Shown: positions 1 to 8,286, counted from the first letter of the stretch. The stretch is DNA of 37,434 bases from Balneolia bacterium (GCA_022565795.1 JAIUMA010000030.1:1-37434), one strand, 5' to 3'. The notes: generated by a model not told the origin, from the letters alone. Numbers and translations: made by a program.

Positions 1-72
1 ATGCTCCTAAAATAAGGCCAATTCAGATCCGCTCCCCAACTATTTTACCTGACCCCTTTTTTTAATAATTTT

Positions 73-516
73 ATGTTATTTAATCTTGATGACATAAAAT
101 TTATTAATGATTTATTCACAGATAGGAATGATTATAAAAATAATATTCCAAACCTAATTGCAGATAATCCAAATGCACCCGAATTTACTTCTGAAGTAAT
201 GATTAATATTTTGGAAAGTTCTGCGCAACTTTGGGAAAATAAGTCATTTGCTCCTGTTTCGCAGAATAATCGTTTTCGAACTAATTTTCATAATTCGGCT
301 ATTAACAACCCCGACATGCGCAAAGGAGCTGAAGGATTCATTTGTAGAAATGGTGTTATTATTGCAGATGCCGAGGGTGGTGCTATTGGATTTATTGGTG
401 GTGGCCCTATTGGTGGATTTATCGGTGGTGCCATTGCTTCAATAATTATGAATGAGATTTTAGAGGGTGATGATCTTATTGGAAACCCAGTTTGTGATGA
501 TGATGAAGAAGATTAA
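73..516 (+). CDS. Glycine-zipper bacteriocin-like small protein
   Basis: This 147-aa protein has no family I can name with certainty. Residues 1-90 are polar and Asn/Asp-rich. Residues about 97-126 form a glycine-rich hydrophobic stretch (an ADAEGG start followed by repeated GxxxG spacing), and the tail is strongly acidic (DDDEED). Two cysteines, C91 and C141, flank the hydrophobic stretch and could form a disulfide. A glycine-zipper after an Asp-Ala-x-Gly motif is typical of membrane-inserting bacteriocin-like peptides, so I infer a toxin precursor. A 57-aa two-helix membrane protein starts 23 bp downstream and would fit as immunity protein. No Shine-Dalgarno is visible before the ATG. Base composition is clearly more AT-rich than the rest of the window, suggesting acquisition. 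It could instead be a membrane-associated structural protein. Confidence 0.6.
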   Translation: MLFNLDDIKFINDLFTDRNDYKNNIPNLIADNPNAPEFTSEVMINILESSAQLWENKSFAPVSQNNRFRTNFHNSAINNPDMRKGAEGFICRNGVIIADAEGGAIGFIGGGPIGGFIGGAIASIIMNEILEGDDLIGNPVCDDDEED

Positions 517-539
517 TAATCACTTAATTTAACAAAGGC

Positions 540-713
540 ATGAATAGTCTTACCAAATATGTATTAGCCATCGTAGCGGTTGCACTAATTTTCATTATTA
601 CAAATGAAGTCTTTCGCGCTATTGGTTCAGATTTTTCTTTAAACTGGATTTCATTCTTAACCTTTTTATTAGGTTTTGCTTTAGCAACAAAATTAACACA
701 TCCTAAATCATAG
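540..713 (+). CDS. 57-aa two-helix membrane protein, possible immunity protein
   Basis: A short reading frame of 57 codons starts at ATG 540 and ends at TAG 713. The product has two hydrophobic segments (about residues 7-22 and 35-52) separated by a short polar loop and ends in a basic tail (THPKS). It lies 23 bp after the glycine-zipper gene, on the same strand, with the same AT-rich composition, and a hairpin terminator follows immediately. That makes the two genes a likely transcription unit. Small two-helix membrane proteins directly downstream of bacteriocin genes commonly give self-immunity, which is the basis for the suggested role. There is no sequence match behind that role, only architecture and position. 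An AAAGG lies close to the start codon. Confidence 0.6.
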   Translation: MNSLTKYVLAIVAVALIFIITNEVFRAIGSDFSLNWISFLTFLLGFALATKLTHPKS

Positions 714-732
714 TATCTTATTGATGTAAGAC

Positions 733-769
733 GCAACCACATTCCAAAGATGTGGTTGCATCCTTTTTG
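733..769 (+). terminator. Rho-independent terminator after bacteriocin-like pair
   Basis: A perfect 10-bp stem (733-742 with 750-759) and a 7-nt loop are followed by ATCCTTTTT. It closes the two-gene AT-rich unit. Confidence 0.8.
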
Positions 770-840
770 AAATTCAGATAACTCTTTTAAGAGTTGTATT
801 AAGTATCATATTAATAATCTTATAGTACTTGTTTCTCGCA

Positions 841-2340
841 TTACAAGTTTCCGCTCGTGTTTTTGATGAACTCCATATGGAATTGAACCATTTCCAGGTA
901 GTTGTAAATACGGATGCGCTCGTCGATGCCGTGTAGGCGTGCGCGGTCGTCGTGGGTGGCCCGAATCGGACGAAAGCGGTACATGTTGTTGGTCAGATTA
1001 TGAAAGTGTCGTGAATCGCTGCCCGCAACAAAAAGTGACGGAACCACCACCGAGCGGCTGAAGTTTTCCTCAATAGTCGACTGTAGCGCCCTGTAAGCCG
1101 GATGGCTGGTGCTTGAAACCGGAGAAGGATTACGCATTCGCGGCATCACCCTTATTTCGATATCTTCGTTATCAATCGTGCGGCGAACGTATTCGACCAC
1201 ATCATCTACGGTATCGTTGGGGTGTATCCTGAAGTTAATAACTGCCCTTCCTTCCGTCGGCAGAACGTTCTCTTTAATCCCGGCTTCAAATATCGTTTTA
1301 CCTGCCGTTGTTCGAAGCGCGGCGTTTGTTGCAGGATTATCGCTCATTCTTCGTTCAATGAGCCCTTTAAACAGCCATGGATTATTAAACGCCAGTCGCT
1401 GCCCCCAGGACATATACGGAATTACCGGCCGGAAAGTATCCCGAATCAGCCCGCTGTATTCGCCTGGCATCGGATTTTCACTGAGCTCGGTTAGCGCACG
1501 TCCAAGCACGCTAACAACCGATAACCTTGGCGGCATGGACGAATGTCCTCCCTCATGCCTGTAATAAAGCTCGATGTTAACCGCACCTTTTTTGGCAACG
1601 CCGATCATGGCCAGAGGGAAGTCGATACCATCAATAATTTCTTCGGCTATTGGAAGGCCTTCGTCTACCAGAAACTCCAGCTCAACGCCCTGCTCCTCCA
1701 GATAGCGGGCGATGCTTCCGGCCCCGCTCAGGCCTCCGATTTCCTCATCGTGGTTTAATGCTAAATAGAACGTTCGCTCAGGCTCAAACCCCTGAGCCAA
1801 AAGCTCCTCGAAAGCCTCTACGATAGACATCAGGCCACCTTTGTCATCCAGAGCACCGCGGCCCCACACGAACCCCTCGGCTATTTCGCCTGAAAACGGA
1901 GGATATGTCCACAGCATCCGGGAGCTTTCCTCAGCAGGAACAACATCATAATGACCAATAAAAATGGCGGGCTTCAGGTCAGGGTTCGTTCCTTCCCATT
2001 TGTAAAGCATGCTGTAGCCGCCAAGAATGGTGAGCTCCAGCTGCTCATTTATGAGCGGATAGCTCTCCTTCACAAATTCAATAAACTCATCATAAATACT
2101 GAAGTCGATGAGGGTGGTGTCTTCAACAGAAACCGTTGCAAACTGAATGGCCTCACTCAGCCGGTTGATAACAGCCTCTTCATCAAAATCGTAGGTACGC
2201 TCAATTGGCGTGTCTATGTCGCGAGCCGGCGGAGGTGGCAGTGTTTCGGTCGTGCCGCAGGATGACAGCGTTATGGCAGCAATCACCAATAAAGCCGATG
2301 TGATAAATTTTAAATAAATTCCTGAAATCGCTGAAAGCAT
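841..2340 (-). CDS. M20 family metallopeptidase lipoprotein (PM20D1/CPS1-like)
   Basis: This 499-aa protein belongs to the M20 zinc peptidases, closest in layout to carboxypeptidase S/PM20D1, which hydrolyse peptides or N-acyl amino acids. The N-terminus is a lipoprotein signal with lipobox LSSC (Cys28), so it is probably anchored in the envelope. Metal-site motifs are intact: GHYDVVP (H130, D132), GRGALDDKGG (D165), the catalytic glutamate pair NHDEEIGG (E199/E200), EGGHSSMPP (H266) in the dimerisation domain, and a C-terminal SDSRHFHN segment supplying the last histidine. Length is normal for this subgroup. It is divergent from the receptor-channel gene, and the 199-bp gap between them must hold both promoters. 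The exact substrate cannot be read from the sequence. Confidence 0.93.
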   Translation of the reverse strand: MLSAISGIYLKFITSALLVIAAITLSSCGTTETLPPPPARDIDTPIERTYDFDEEAVINRLSEAIQFATVSVEDTTLIDFSIYDEFIEFVKESYPLINEQLELTILGGYSMLYKWEGTNPDLKPAIFIGHYDVVPAEESSRMLWTYPPFSGEIAEGFVWGRGALDDKGGLMSIVEAFEELLAQGFEPERTFYLALNHDEEIGGLSGAGSIARYLEEQGVELEFLVDEGLPIAEEIIDGIDFPLAMIGVAKKGAVNIELYYRHEGGHSSMPPRLSVVSVLGRALTELSENPMPGEYSGLIRDTFRPVIPYMSWGQRLAFNNPWLFKGLIERRMSDNPATNAALRTTAGKTIFEAGIKENVLPTEGRAVINFRIHPNDTVDDVVEYVRRTIDNEDIEIRVMPRMRNPSPVSSTSHPAYRALQSTIEENFSRSVVVPSLFVAGSDSRHFHNLTNNMYRFRPIRATHDDRARLHGIDERIRIYNYLEMVQFHMEFIKNTSGNL

Positions 2341-2539
2341 ATGAATGATTGTTAGTATAAGCGCAAAATTTACCGACTGTGGTCCTTATGTGCCTGTTGC
2401 GCTGCTATTAAGTAATAAAAAAGACGCCTCAAAACAAAATAAGCTTCTGTTCCTGCACTTGATTTTACTGTATTTGCTTTTTGTAAAGTCAATCCACAAT
2501 TTGTTTACTTGAAAAACTATCTCAAATCCCAATTTTTAT

Positions 2540-3646
2540 ATGATGTCTAAGTATATAATGTCTGTTACGCTGCTGCTGTTCCTTTTTTTTCAGTGCGCCG
2601 GAGCTGTAGCACTTGGTTCAGAATCCAAAGCAGCTTACATATCATCCGCTGAAGACGGCGCTGTCGTCGTTGGAACCCGGGTTGCACCGCCCTTTGTGAT
2701 TGAAGATGATGAGGGTCAACTTTCCGGAATAACGATATCCCTCTGGGAACATATTGCCGCAGAAATGGAGCTTGAATACAGATTTGAAATCAGAGATATA
2801 GCCGGCATGCTGGAGGGCGTGGAGAATGGCGAACTCTATGCCGGAGCGTCTGCGCTCACCATAACGGCCGAACGCGAGGAATCGGTTGACTTCACCCATC
2901 CGTTTTATGTGTCCGGCCTCGGAATTGCCACCAGCTATACCCCTCAGGGCATTTGGCAGGCTTTTATGGCAATTTTTGATCCGGAGTTTCTTTTCGTGGT
3001 TGGCCTGCTAATGCTTCTTCTGCTTTTCTGGGGCGCTCTGGTCTGGTATTTCGAGCGTAAAGGCAATGAGGAAGAGTTTGGCGGCAGCACGGCTGAAGGC
3101 ATCGGAGCCGGCTTCTGGTGGGCGGCCGTTACCATGACCACCGTAGGTTATGGCGATAAGTCACCCAGAACTCTGGGCGGCCGCGTGGTGGGTTTCATCT
3201 GGATGTTCGCCGCCGTAATTGTGATTTCATTCTTCACGGCATCGATTGCATCCAGCCTTACGGTTACCCAGCTCGACAGTAAAGTAAGCGGACCGGAAGA
3301 CCTGCCGTTTGTACGCGTGGGCATTCTGGAGAACTCCGCCACGGAGATTTACATGAATGAAGAAAACATCCGCTATCGCACCTATCCTACTATTGAAGAA
3401 GGCCTGCGCGCCGTTGAGCAAGACCGACTGGATGCTTTTCTACACGATGCGCCCATCATCCGATATGAAACTGATCAGAACTTCAGGAATGAAGTGAGGG
3501 TCTTAAGCCAGACCTTCAACGATCAGTATTACGGGATTGCGCTGCCGCTCGGCTCGGAGTACCGGAACCAAATGAACCGCATTTTGCTCGACTATATTGC
3601 CTCACCAGAGTGGCGCGAGGTTCAGAAACGTTTCGGTGCGGAATAA
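2540..3646 (+). CDS. GluR0-type ligand-gated potassium channel receptor
   Basis: This 368-aa protein has the architecture of prokaryotic ionotropic glutamate receptors. After a signal peptide (about residues 1-25) comes the first lobe of a periplasmic solute-binding domain (about 42-135). A pore module follows: TM1 about 149-170, a pore helix, the filter TVGYGD at 201-206, and TM2 about 214-238. The second ligand-binding lobe is about 255-368. R112, in the TAEREESVDFTHPFY region, matches the arginine that binds the ligand alpha-carboxylate in this family, and D304 sits where an acidic residue contacts the amino group. The TVGYGD filter is that of K+ channels, so potassium selectivity is expected. 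The eukaryotic third transmembrane helix is absent. An amino acid ligand is inferred, its identity is not. A strong terminator follows. Confidence 0.93.
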   Translation: MMSKYIMSVTLLLFLFFQCAGAVALGSESKAAYISSAEDGAVVVGTRVAPPFVIEDDEGQLSGITISLWEHIAAEMELEYRFEIRDIAGMLEGVENGELYAGASALTITAEREESVDFTHPFYVSGLGIATSYTPQGIWQAFMAIFDPEFLFVVGLLMLLLLFWGALVWYFERKGNEEEFGGSTAEGIGAGFWWAAVTMTTVGYGDKSPRTLGGRVVGFIWMFAAVIVISFFTASIASSLTVTQLDSKVSGPEDLPFVRVGILENSATEIYMNEENIRYRTYPTIEEGLRAVEQDRLDAFLHDAPIIRYETDQNFRNEVRVLSQTFNDQYYGIALPLGSEYRNQMNRILLDYIASPEWREVQKRFGAE

Positions 3647-3681
3647 GTCCCGGACGCCATTACCCTTTACAACGACATAAA

Positions 3682-3714
3682 AAAACCCGGCATCCTAAGA
3701 GGAGCCGGGTTTTT
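3682..3714. terminator. Bidirectional intrinsic terminator
   Basis: The stem AAAACCCGGC / GCCGGGTTTT (3682-3691 with 3704-3713) has runs of A on the left and T on the right, so it can stop the receptor gene on the plus strand and the convergent membrane-protein gene on the minus strand. Confidence 0.88.
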
Positions 3715-3745
3715 AATTTCTGTACCGGTTGTGCGGCAGAACGGA

Positions 3746-4123
3746 TTACATGCGCATCAGGTAGTTGAGGCCAATATACGCGGCAACGGAGCCAAGCAGC
3801 GGAACAACGAACATCAGGATTTTCGCGCTTCCCTGAACTTTGTACGGCAGCACAAGCGCTCCGCCAAGAAACAGCCAGATAAGTAGCTTAATCCACACAT
3901 AAAGGTTGAATTCTGATGGTTTGATGCCGAGGCTGATTAGTCCGAGCAGACCGAATACCAGAATGACGAGCAGTCCGGCGCCGTGCATGGCCGCCAGTGG
4001 TTTTGCCCAATTGTTGTTTTCCTTAGTTCCGCCGTTAAGCACGTGAACAAGCGTTCCGCCGAGCGCCATAAAAAGGACCAGCACACCGATGAGGTGAATA
4101 AATACGTAGGTTTCCAGACCCAT
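3746..4123 (-). CDS. Four-helix integral membrane protein of unknown function
   Basis: This 125-aa protein is almost entirely hydrophobic, with four predicted transmembrane helices (about residues 4-27, 42-64, 73-93 and 101-121). The short polar connection after helix 1 is Asn-rich, and a His-Gly pair (MHGAG) starts helix 2. I recognise the general look of small conserved FCB-group membrane proteins, somewhat like SirB-type proteins, but cannot assign a function. It stands alone: the CBS gene on the same strand lies 101 bp upstream, and the shared terminator lies downstream. The ATG start is the only sensible choice, since helix 1 begins just after it. Confidence 0.8.
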   Translation of the reverse strand: MGLETYVFIHLIGVLVLFMALGGTLVHVLNGGTKENNNWAKPLAAMHGAGLLVILVFGLLGLISLGIKPSEFNLYVWIKLLIWLFLGGALVLPYKVQGSAKILMFVVPLLGSVAAYIGLNYLMRM

Positions 4124-4224
4124 ACTTTTTTACCGTTAATTGAGGTTGATTAAAGTCTTTTTGAGGTCGGGTAAACTACCAAATTCCGCAATCATTTACC
4201 GCATGAAAAGGAAACAGCGGCCAG

Positions 4225-4665
4225 CTACTCAGGATAGCTTCCGTAGATGTAGCTTTTCAGCGTGGAGATTTCGACCTCCTGCTTCTGAATCACGGCCTTC
4301 ACCAGATCCCCGATAGATACCATTCCGGCTACGGTTTCATCGCCATTCATGATGGGGATATGACGAATTTTCTTGTTCGTCATGATTTTCATGCAGCTAT
4401 CCACCGTTTCGGTCGGAGCCACGCAGAACACCTCTTTGGTCATAATTTCATCTACCCGGGTGTCTTTCGAGGCCCGGCCCTTAAGGATGATTTTATCGCG
4501 ATAGTCGCGCTCAGTTATGATGCCCATCATCTTTTTATCGCGCATAACCAGCAGGGCACCAATGTTGAGCTCAGAAAGCAGTTTTACGGCATCATAAACC
4601 GTGGCGTCGGGGGCAACATGGTACACATGATCGCCCTTGGTCTGAAGGATTTCCTTTATTTGCAT
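4225..4665 (-). CDS. Tandem CBS-domain protein
   Basis: This 146-aa protein consists of two CBS motifs (about residues 8-63 and 72-130), a Bateman module that typically binds adenosine nucleotides and senses energy or redox state. CBS1 ends with GIITERDYRDKI and CBS2 with GMVSIGDLVKAV, both standard GxxSxxD/GxxTERD-type endings. The C-terminal segment (STLKSYIYGSYPE) matches the usual tail of stand-alone CBS proteins in this size class. No enzyme or transporter domain is attached, so it probably acts by binding a partner. It may be co-transcribed with the membrane protein at 3746-4123, although 101 bp separate them. Confidence 0.92.
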   Translation of the reverse strand: MQIKEILQTKGDHVYHVAPDATVYDAVKLLSELNIGALLVMRDKKMMGIITERDYRDKIILKGRASKDTRVDEIMTKEVFCVAPTETVDSCMKIMTNKKIRHIPIMNGDETVAGMVSIGDLVKAVIQKQEVEISTLKSYIYGSYPE

Positions 4666-4941
4666 AAGCTACTCCAATTATTTTATCAGTCGAGTGAACA
4701 CTTCTTTTTCAGGGCTTTATAGTGCTGTTAATCAAAGCCTTCTGTTAGCCAGTGCATCTCCCAATAGTGCACTATTTTTTTATTATATGCAAGATGGTGA
4801 TGAAGACAGAGTACTGAAACCCGATTTATGAATCAGTTATTTTTTGATTCCCATCCATTTCAATACATCTGGTCAGCATTTCTCTTTTTCCAAGCTTGGA
4901 CCAGGGCTTCCGGATTATAGCGGCACAGTCGAATCATCGTT

Positions 4942-5460
4942 TTATTCTGTATCCCGGCGTGGATCATCCTCCGGATTTATATACTCTATACCCCAGGGGC
5001 CATTTCCGTGGAGCTGTATAATTGTTTCTTCTTCCACGTAGCCAAACATGGGATCACCCGGCGGCATGATGGCAATACCGCCAACAGGAAGCTCCCTGGT
5101 TTCCTCCCGGTTGAATTCATAACCATGGGCAAAATAGAGCGTACCGCTTAGTACCGTTACCCGTTCGTACTCGGGATGAATATGAGGCAGAATTTCGTAG
5201 CCGGGCTGAAGTTTAAGCCTGAACGTAAACGGCTCATGCGCGCTTAAGTCGCCCTCAATTATGGCAATTTCGGCTCCATCACCCATTGAGGCTACAGGCC
5301 CCCATTCGAGTTCATCCGGTGCTAACATGAAATGGCCCGGCCGCTCCTGCATATCTCCGTGCTGAGCCTGAACCAAACCGACGAAGCCCAGTGAAAAGAG
5401 TAATGAAGCGGTGAGTATTAACACATAAGCAAAACGATTACACATTGCGCAGGTAACCAT
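4942..5460 (-). CDS. Secreted cupin-domain protein (ChrR-like cupin)
   Basis: The start is placed at the ATG at 5458-5460, because an excellent Shine-Dalgarno (AAAGGAGG) ends 5 nt before it; a longer in-frame start 15 codons upstream would bury that site inside the coding region. The resulting 172-aa protein starts with a hydrophobic signal peptide (cleavage likely after VQAQ) and then carries a single cupin barrel. Cupin motif 1 reads PHIHPEYERVTVLSG, with two histidines and a glutamate as metal ligands. The second motif region holds PPGDPMFGYVEEE and a late histidine (QLHGNG). Proteins of this kind bind a metal and are often annotated as DUF4437/ChrR-like cupins. The function in the periplasm is unknown. 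No operon partner is evident. Confidence 0.88.
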   Translation of the reverse strand: MVTCAMCNRFAYVLILTASLLFSLGFVGLVQAQHGDMQERPGHFMLAPDELEWGPVASMGDGAEIAIIEGDLSAHEPFTFRLKLQPGYEILPHIHPEYERVTVLSGTLYFAHGYEFNREETRELPVGGIAIMPPGDPMFGYVEEETIIQLHGNGPWGIEYINPEDDPRRDTE

Positions 5461-5464
5461 AGTA

Positions 5465-5472
5465 CCTCCTTT
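5465..5472 (-). promoter_or_regulatory. Strong Shine-Dalgarno deciding the cupin start
   Basis: On the minus strand AAAGGAGG lies 4 nt before the ATG at 5460. Such a strong site is unusual in this window, where most genes lack one, and it fixes the start of the cupin gene. Confidence 0.85.
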
Positions 5473-5607
5473 TATCTGAATAAAGTGCTGCGAAACGCCT
5501 GACAATGAAAACCATAAGCCAAAGCGTACTAATCAGTTACAGAAAAAGAAATGTAAAAGTCAAATTAGGCGTATCCTATCAGGGATAATCGCCATCAGCT
5601 TAAAGCA

Positions 5608-5640
5608 CAAAAGGCCGCCCGGAAACCGGACGGCCTTTTG
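5608..5640 (-). terminator. Intrinsic terminator of lpd
   Basis: On the minus strand a 15-bp stem with one G-T pair and a 3-nt loop (CCGG-TTT-CCGG core) ends in CCTTTTG, about 65 bp downstream of the lpd stop codon. Confidence 0.8.
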
Positions 5641-5704
5641 AAACCGATCTTACAGCATTGGAGGAATTATATATTCTTCCGGGCTGAAGTATATTGATTT
5701 GAAG

Positions 5705-7123
5705 TTACTTCTTGGGCGGGGTTCCGAGGTGGACACCTTCACCATAAGCTTCGGCTACGGCTTCCATCACCGCTTCAGACAGGGTCGGATGCGGGTGAAC
5801 GGATGCGATTACCTCATGACCGGTGGTCTCAAGATCGCGGGCCAGTACCGGAGAAGCTATCATCTCGGTCACGTTTTCGCCAATCATGTGGCAGCCCAGC
5901 CATTCGCCGTATTTCTCGTCGAAGATCACCTTCACAAAACCGTCGTTATTGCCTGCAGCTGATGCTTTACCATTAGCCTGAAACGGAAATTTGCCAACCT
6001 TGATCTTGTAACCGGCTTCTTTAGCCGCTTTTTCGGTAAGACCAACGGATGCAATTTCCGGATGGCAGTAGGTACAGCCCGGGATATTTTTGTGATTCAC
6101 AGGGATGGTATCGACACCGGCAATGCGCTCGACACACTCGATTGCCTCGTGAGACGCTTTGTGAGCCAGCCACGGACCGCCGATTACGTCACCAATAGCG
6201 TACACGCCTTTGGCATCGGTTTCATAGGTGTTCGGCTTCACAACGATAGAGCCTTTTTCTACTTTTACGCCGGCTTCTTCAAGTCCGATTCCTTCCACGT
6301 TGCCCACAACCCCAACGGCTGAAAGCACCATATCGGCTTCGAGTTTCTCTTCACCTTTTTTGGTCTTAACGGTTACTTCAACGCCGCTGCCTTTCTTAGT
6401 TACTTTCTCTACAGAGCTTTCGGTCATGATGTTCATGCCTTTCTTCTTATAGATCTTAGCCAGCTCCTTGCTCACATCTTCGTCCTCAACAGGCACGATA
6501 TGCTTCTGAAGCTCAACGATAGTTACTTCGGTACCGATAGTATGGTAGAAGTAGGCAAACTCAACGCCAATCGCACCGGCACCAACAATAACAAGCTTTT
6601 TAGGCTGTTTTTCGAGCTTCATTGCGCGCTCGGAGTTGATAATGGTTTCGTTGTCGAACTTAAGGTTTGGAAGCTCGCGCGAACGGGCACCGGTTGCCAC
6701 AATAATGTGCTTGGCTTTCAGGCGCTCGGTTTCTTTATCCTTATCATCCAGGATTTTCACCTCACCTTTTCCAGCCAGAACGCCTTTACCTCTAACCACG
6801 TCGATTTTGTTGGCCTTCATAAGGAACTGAACGCCCTTACTCATTTTGTCGGCCACGCCGCGGCTGCGCTTGATAACGTTCGGGAAGTTTACTTTAGCTT
6901 CGCCAACCTCCAGACCGAAATCTTTCGCATGGTTAATTTTTTCGAAATACTCGGCAGATTTCAATAATGCTTTTGTGGGAATACAGCCAATGTTAAGGCA
7001 AACACCCCCTAAATCTCTTTTCTCAATAACAGCTGTCTTAAGGCCAAGCTGTGATGCACGGATGGCCGCTACATATCCGCCAGGGCCGGTTCCGATCACA
7101 ACTACATCATATTCTTTTGCCAT
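5705..7123 (-). CDS. lpdA: Dihydrolipoyl dehydrogenase (E3)
   Basis: This 472-aa flavoprotein reoxidises the dihydrolipoyl groups of 2-oxoacid dehydrogenase complexes (and of glycine cleavage), passing electrons to NAD+. It has the N-terminal FAD-binding motif GTGPGG (residues 11-16) and the redox-active disulfide CLNIGC (C42/C47). The NAD-binding GAGAIGVEFA motif is in the middle, the second FAD segment YAIGDV follows, and the C-terminal interface domain carries HPHPTLSE, with H445 and E450 as the acid-base pair. Length and all key residues are normal, so the enzyme should be active. It is encoded alone, away from E1/E2 genes, which is common for a shared E3. A terminator follows it. Confidence 0.97.
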   Translation of the reverse strand: MAKEYDVVVIGTGPGGYVAAIRASQLGLKTAVIEKRDLGGVCLNIGCIPTKALLKSAEYFEKINHAKDFGLEVGEAKVNFPNVIKRSRGVADKMSKGVQFLMKANKIDVVRGKGVLAGKGEVKILDDKDKETERLKAKHIIVATGARSRELPNLKFDNETIINSERAMKLEKQPKKLVIVGAGAIGVEFAYFYHTIGTEVTIVELQKHIVPVEDEDVSKELAKIYKKKGMNIMTESSVEKVTKKGSGVEVTVKTKKGEEKLEADMVLSAVGVVGNVEGIGLEEAGVKVEKGSIVVKPNTYETDAKGVYAIGDVIGGPWLAHKASHEAIECVERIAGVDTIPVNHKNIPGCTYCHPEIASVGLTEKAAKEAGYKIKVGKFPFQANGKASAAGNNDGFVKVIFDEKYGEWLGCHMIGENVTEMIASPVLARDLETTGHEVIASVHPHPTLSEAVMEAVAEAYGEGVHLGTPPKK

Positions 7124-7205
7124 AATATCAGGTTTAATAGGAGTTAATACTATCGTTTCAATTTCAGTTTTCTAAAATAGGCATTTTAGGTGAAAATATT
7201 AAGAA

Positions 7206-7262
7206 GCGGTGAGGGAGGACGCAGAGGACCATAGATTACGCGCAGATTAAACGCAAAGTCAG
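7206..7262. repeat. CGCAGA-type intergenic repeat remnant
   Basis: The gap downstream of the GNAT gene holds GACGCAGAGGAC and ACGCGCAGATTAAACGCA, resembling the dispersed CGCAGA-rich intergenic sequences seen in many genomes. Only one copy is visible here, so repeat status is a guess. Confidence 0.25.
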
Positions 7263-7296
7263 TTATGGATTCTGTGAACTGTTTATTGCTTATCTG

Positions 7297-7770
7297 TCAA
7301 CTGTCCTCAAGCTCTTTACTCCAGAACAGCATTTCAGGCTCATCGGGTTTAAAGCCGAAGCGTTTGTAGAGTGATTGCGCCCGGTTGTCTTCGCGCACTT
7401 CCATGGTGATTTTACAGCAGCCCATTTGTTCAGCTTTCTGTTCTACCGATTCCAGAAGCACCCTGCCGATTCCACGGCCGCGGTAATGAGGCACCACACA
7501 AAGGTCATGAATATTGATCAGGCGTTTGGCCTTAAAGCTCGATACGCCCAGAAAGCAATTTGCGAGTCCGACGGGCTCATCTCCGGCATAGGCCAGAATG
7601 GAAACGGCTGTTGGCATTTCGTTGAGCTCTTCTATCAGGTTTTCACGCACAAAATCGCTCAGCGGCTCGCCCTGACCCATCGGATCCCTGCTATAGCTGT
7701 CGAGCACGTTTAAAAGGTCTTCGGCCTCTTTGGGGTTTTCGTAGTCTGCTACTTTAATCTTGATGTCCAT
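7297..7770 (-). CDS. GNAT family N-acetyltransferase
   Basis: The reading frame extends upstream to a TTG at 7854, but the ATG at 7768-7770 is preferred: the residues before it are polar and not part of the fold, and the resulting 157 aa is the normal length of a single GNAT domain. Motif A, which binds the acetyl-CoA pyrophosphate, is intact (VVPHYRGRGIGRVLLE, with RGRGIG as the P-loop equivalent). Motif B follows (EVREDNRAQSLYKRFGF), with the usual Asn and Tyr that help position the thiol. The acceptor substrate cannot be predicted; small amines, amino acids or protein N-termini are all possible. The Rof-like gene lies about 100 bp upstream on the same strand, and the two could share a transcript. 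Confidence 0.87.
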   Translation of the reverse strand: MDIKIKVADYENPKEAEDLLNVLDSYSRDPMGQGEPLSDFVRENLIEELNEMPTAVSILAYAGDEPVGLANCFLGVSSFKAKRLINIHDLCVVPHYRGRGIGRVLLESVEQKAEQMGCCKITMEVREDNRAQSLYKRFGFKPDEPEMLFWSKELEDS

Positions 7771-7870
7771 TAAAAACTTATTTTCCTGTATGAGTTGGCC
7801 GGACGCCCATTGAATGCCGTCCGATTTTTTTGTGATGATAAATGAGTTTGACAAGAACTCAAAGCAGAAA

Positions 7871-8122
7871 TCAGCAGCTTTCCTTTCTGAACTCGTGAGA
7901 ACCTGCCCTTACAAGCCGGTCGAGTCTAATTTCGGTGTCATCATCCAGCTTAATAAACTCCTGCTTTTCCCGCGTATAGATATCGGCAATGCGGGCTGTT
8001 TTAACCTGAGGAGCCTCGAGTCCGCCGGTTTCGGTTTCAAAAACCAGCTCGACTTCCCGTTTTTCTATGATGATACGCTCCAGCTCATCGTACAATCTGC
8101 AGGCTATAGGTTGGTACTTCAT
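7871..8122 (-). CDS. rof: Rof-like Rho-binding antiterminator
   Basis: The ATG at 8120-8122 is chosen over a TTG 17 codons upstream because the conserved domain starts right there and an AAAGG lies just before it. The 83-aa product begins KYQPIACRLYDELE, matching the YQPI-C--YD-LE signature of the Rof/YaeO family. It ends with an acidic KLDDDTEIRLDRL strand like that of the known proteins. Rof is an Sm-like fold that binds transcription terminator Rho near its primary RNA site and inhibits termination. This copy has a slightly longer loop around residues 30-42 (ETETGGLEAP). Function by homology is likely, but binding to this organism's Rho is untested. It sits upstream of the GNAT gene. Confidence 0.78.
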   Translation of the reverse strand: MKYQPIACRLYDELERIIIEKREVELVFETETGGLEAPQVKTARIADIYTREKQEFIKLDDDTEIRLDRLVRAGSHEFRKESC

Positions 8123-8286
8123 ACCTTTTTGTTTGGATAAAATCTTTTTTTGTGACACTTCATAAGATCGCAAAAACTGCTCTAAAAGGTAAGAAAAGTC
8201 TTGCCGGCTTAATACTTCCGGCTAATTAATCAGCCCGCTGTTTTACATTAGTGTACACGACCGGGCTGCACTGAGAAAAGGATACT

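Noticed and set aside
4751-4781. Hairpin AGTGCA/TGCACT followed by a T-run, resembling a terminator
   Set aside because: The stem is only 6 bp with an 11-nt loop, and no plus-strand gene ends nearby, so a terminator or small RNA there cannot be supported.
7375-7713. Plus-strand reading frame of 112 codons over the acetyltransferase gene
   Set aside because: It is antisense to a gene with clear GNAT motifs and shows no domain, signal or sensible start of its own. Similar antisense frames over lpdA, the giant genes and the AAA gene were dismissed for the same reason.
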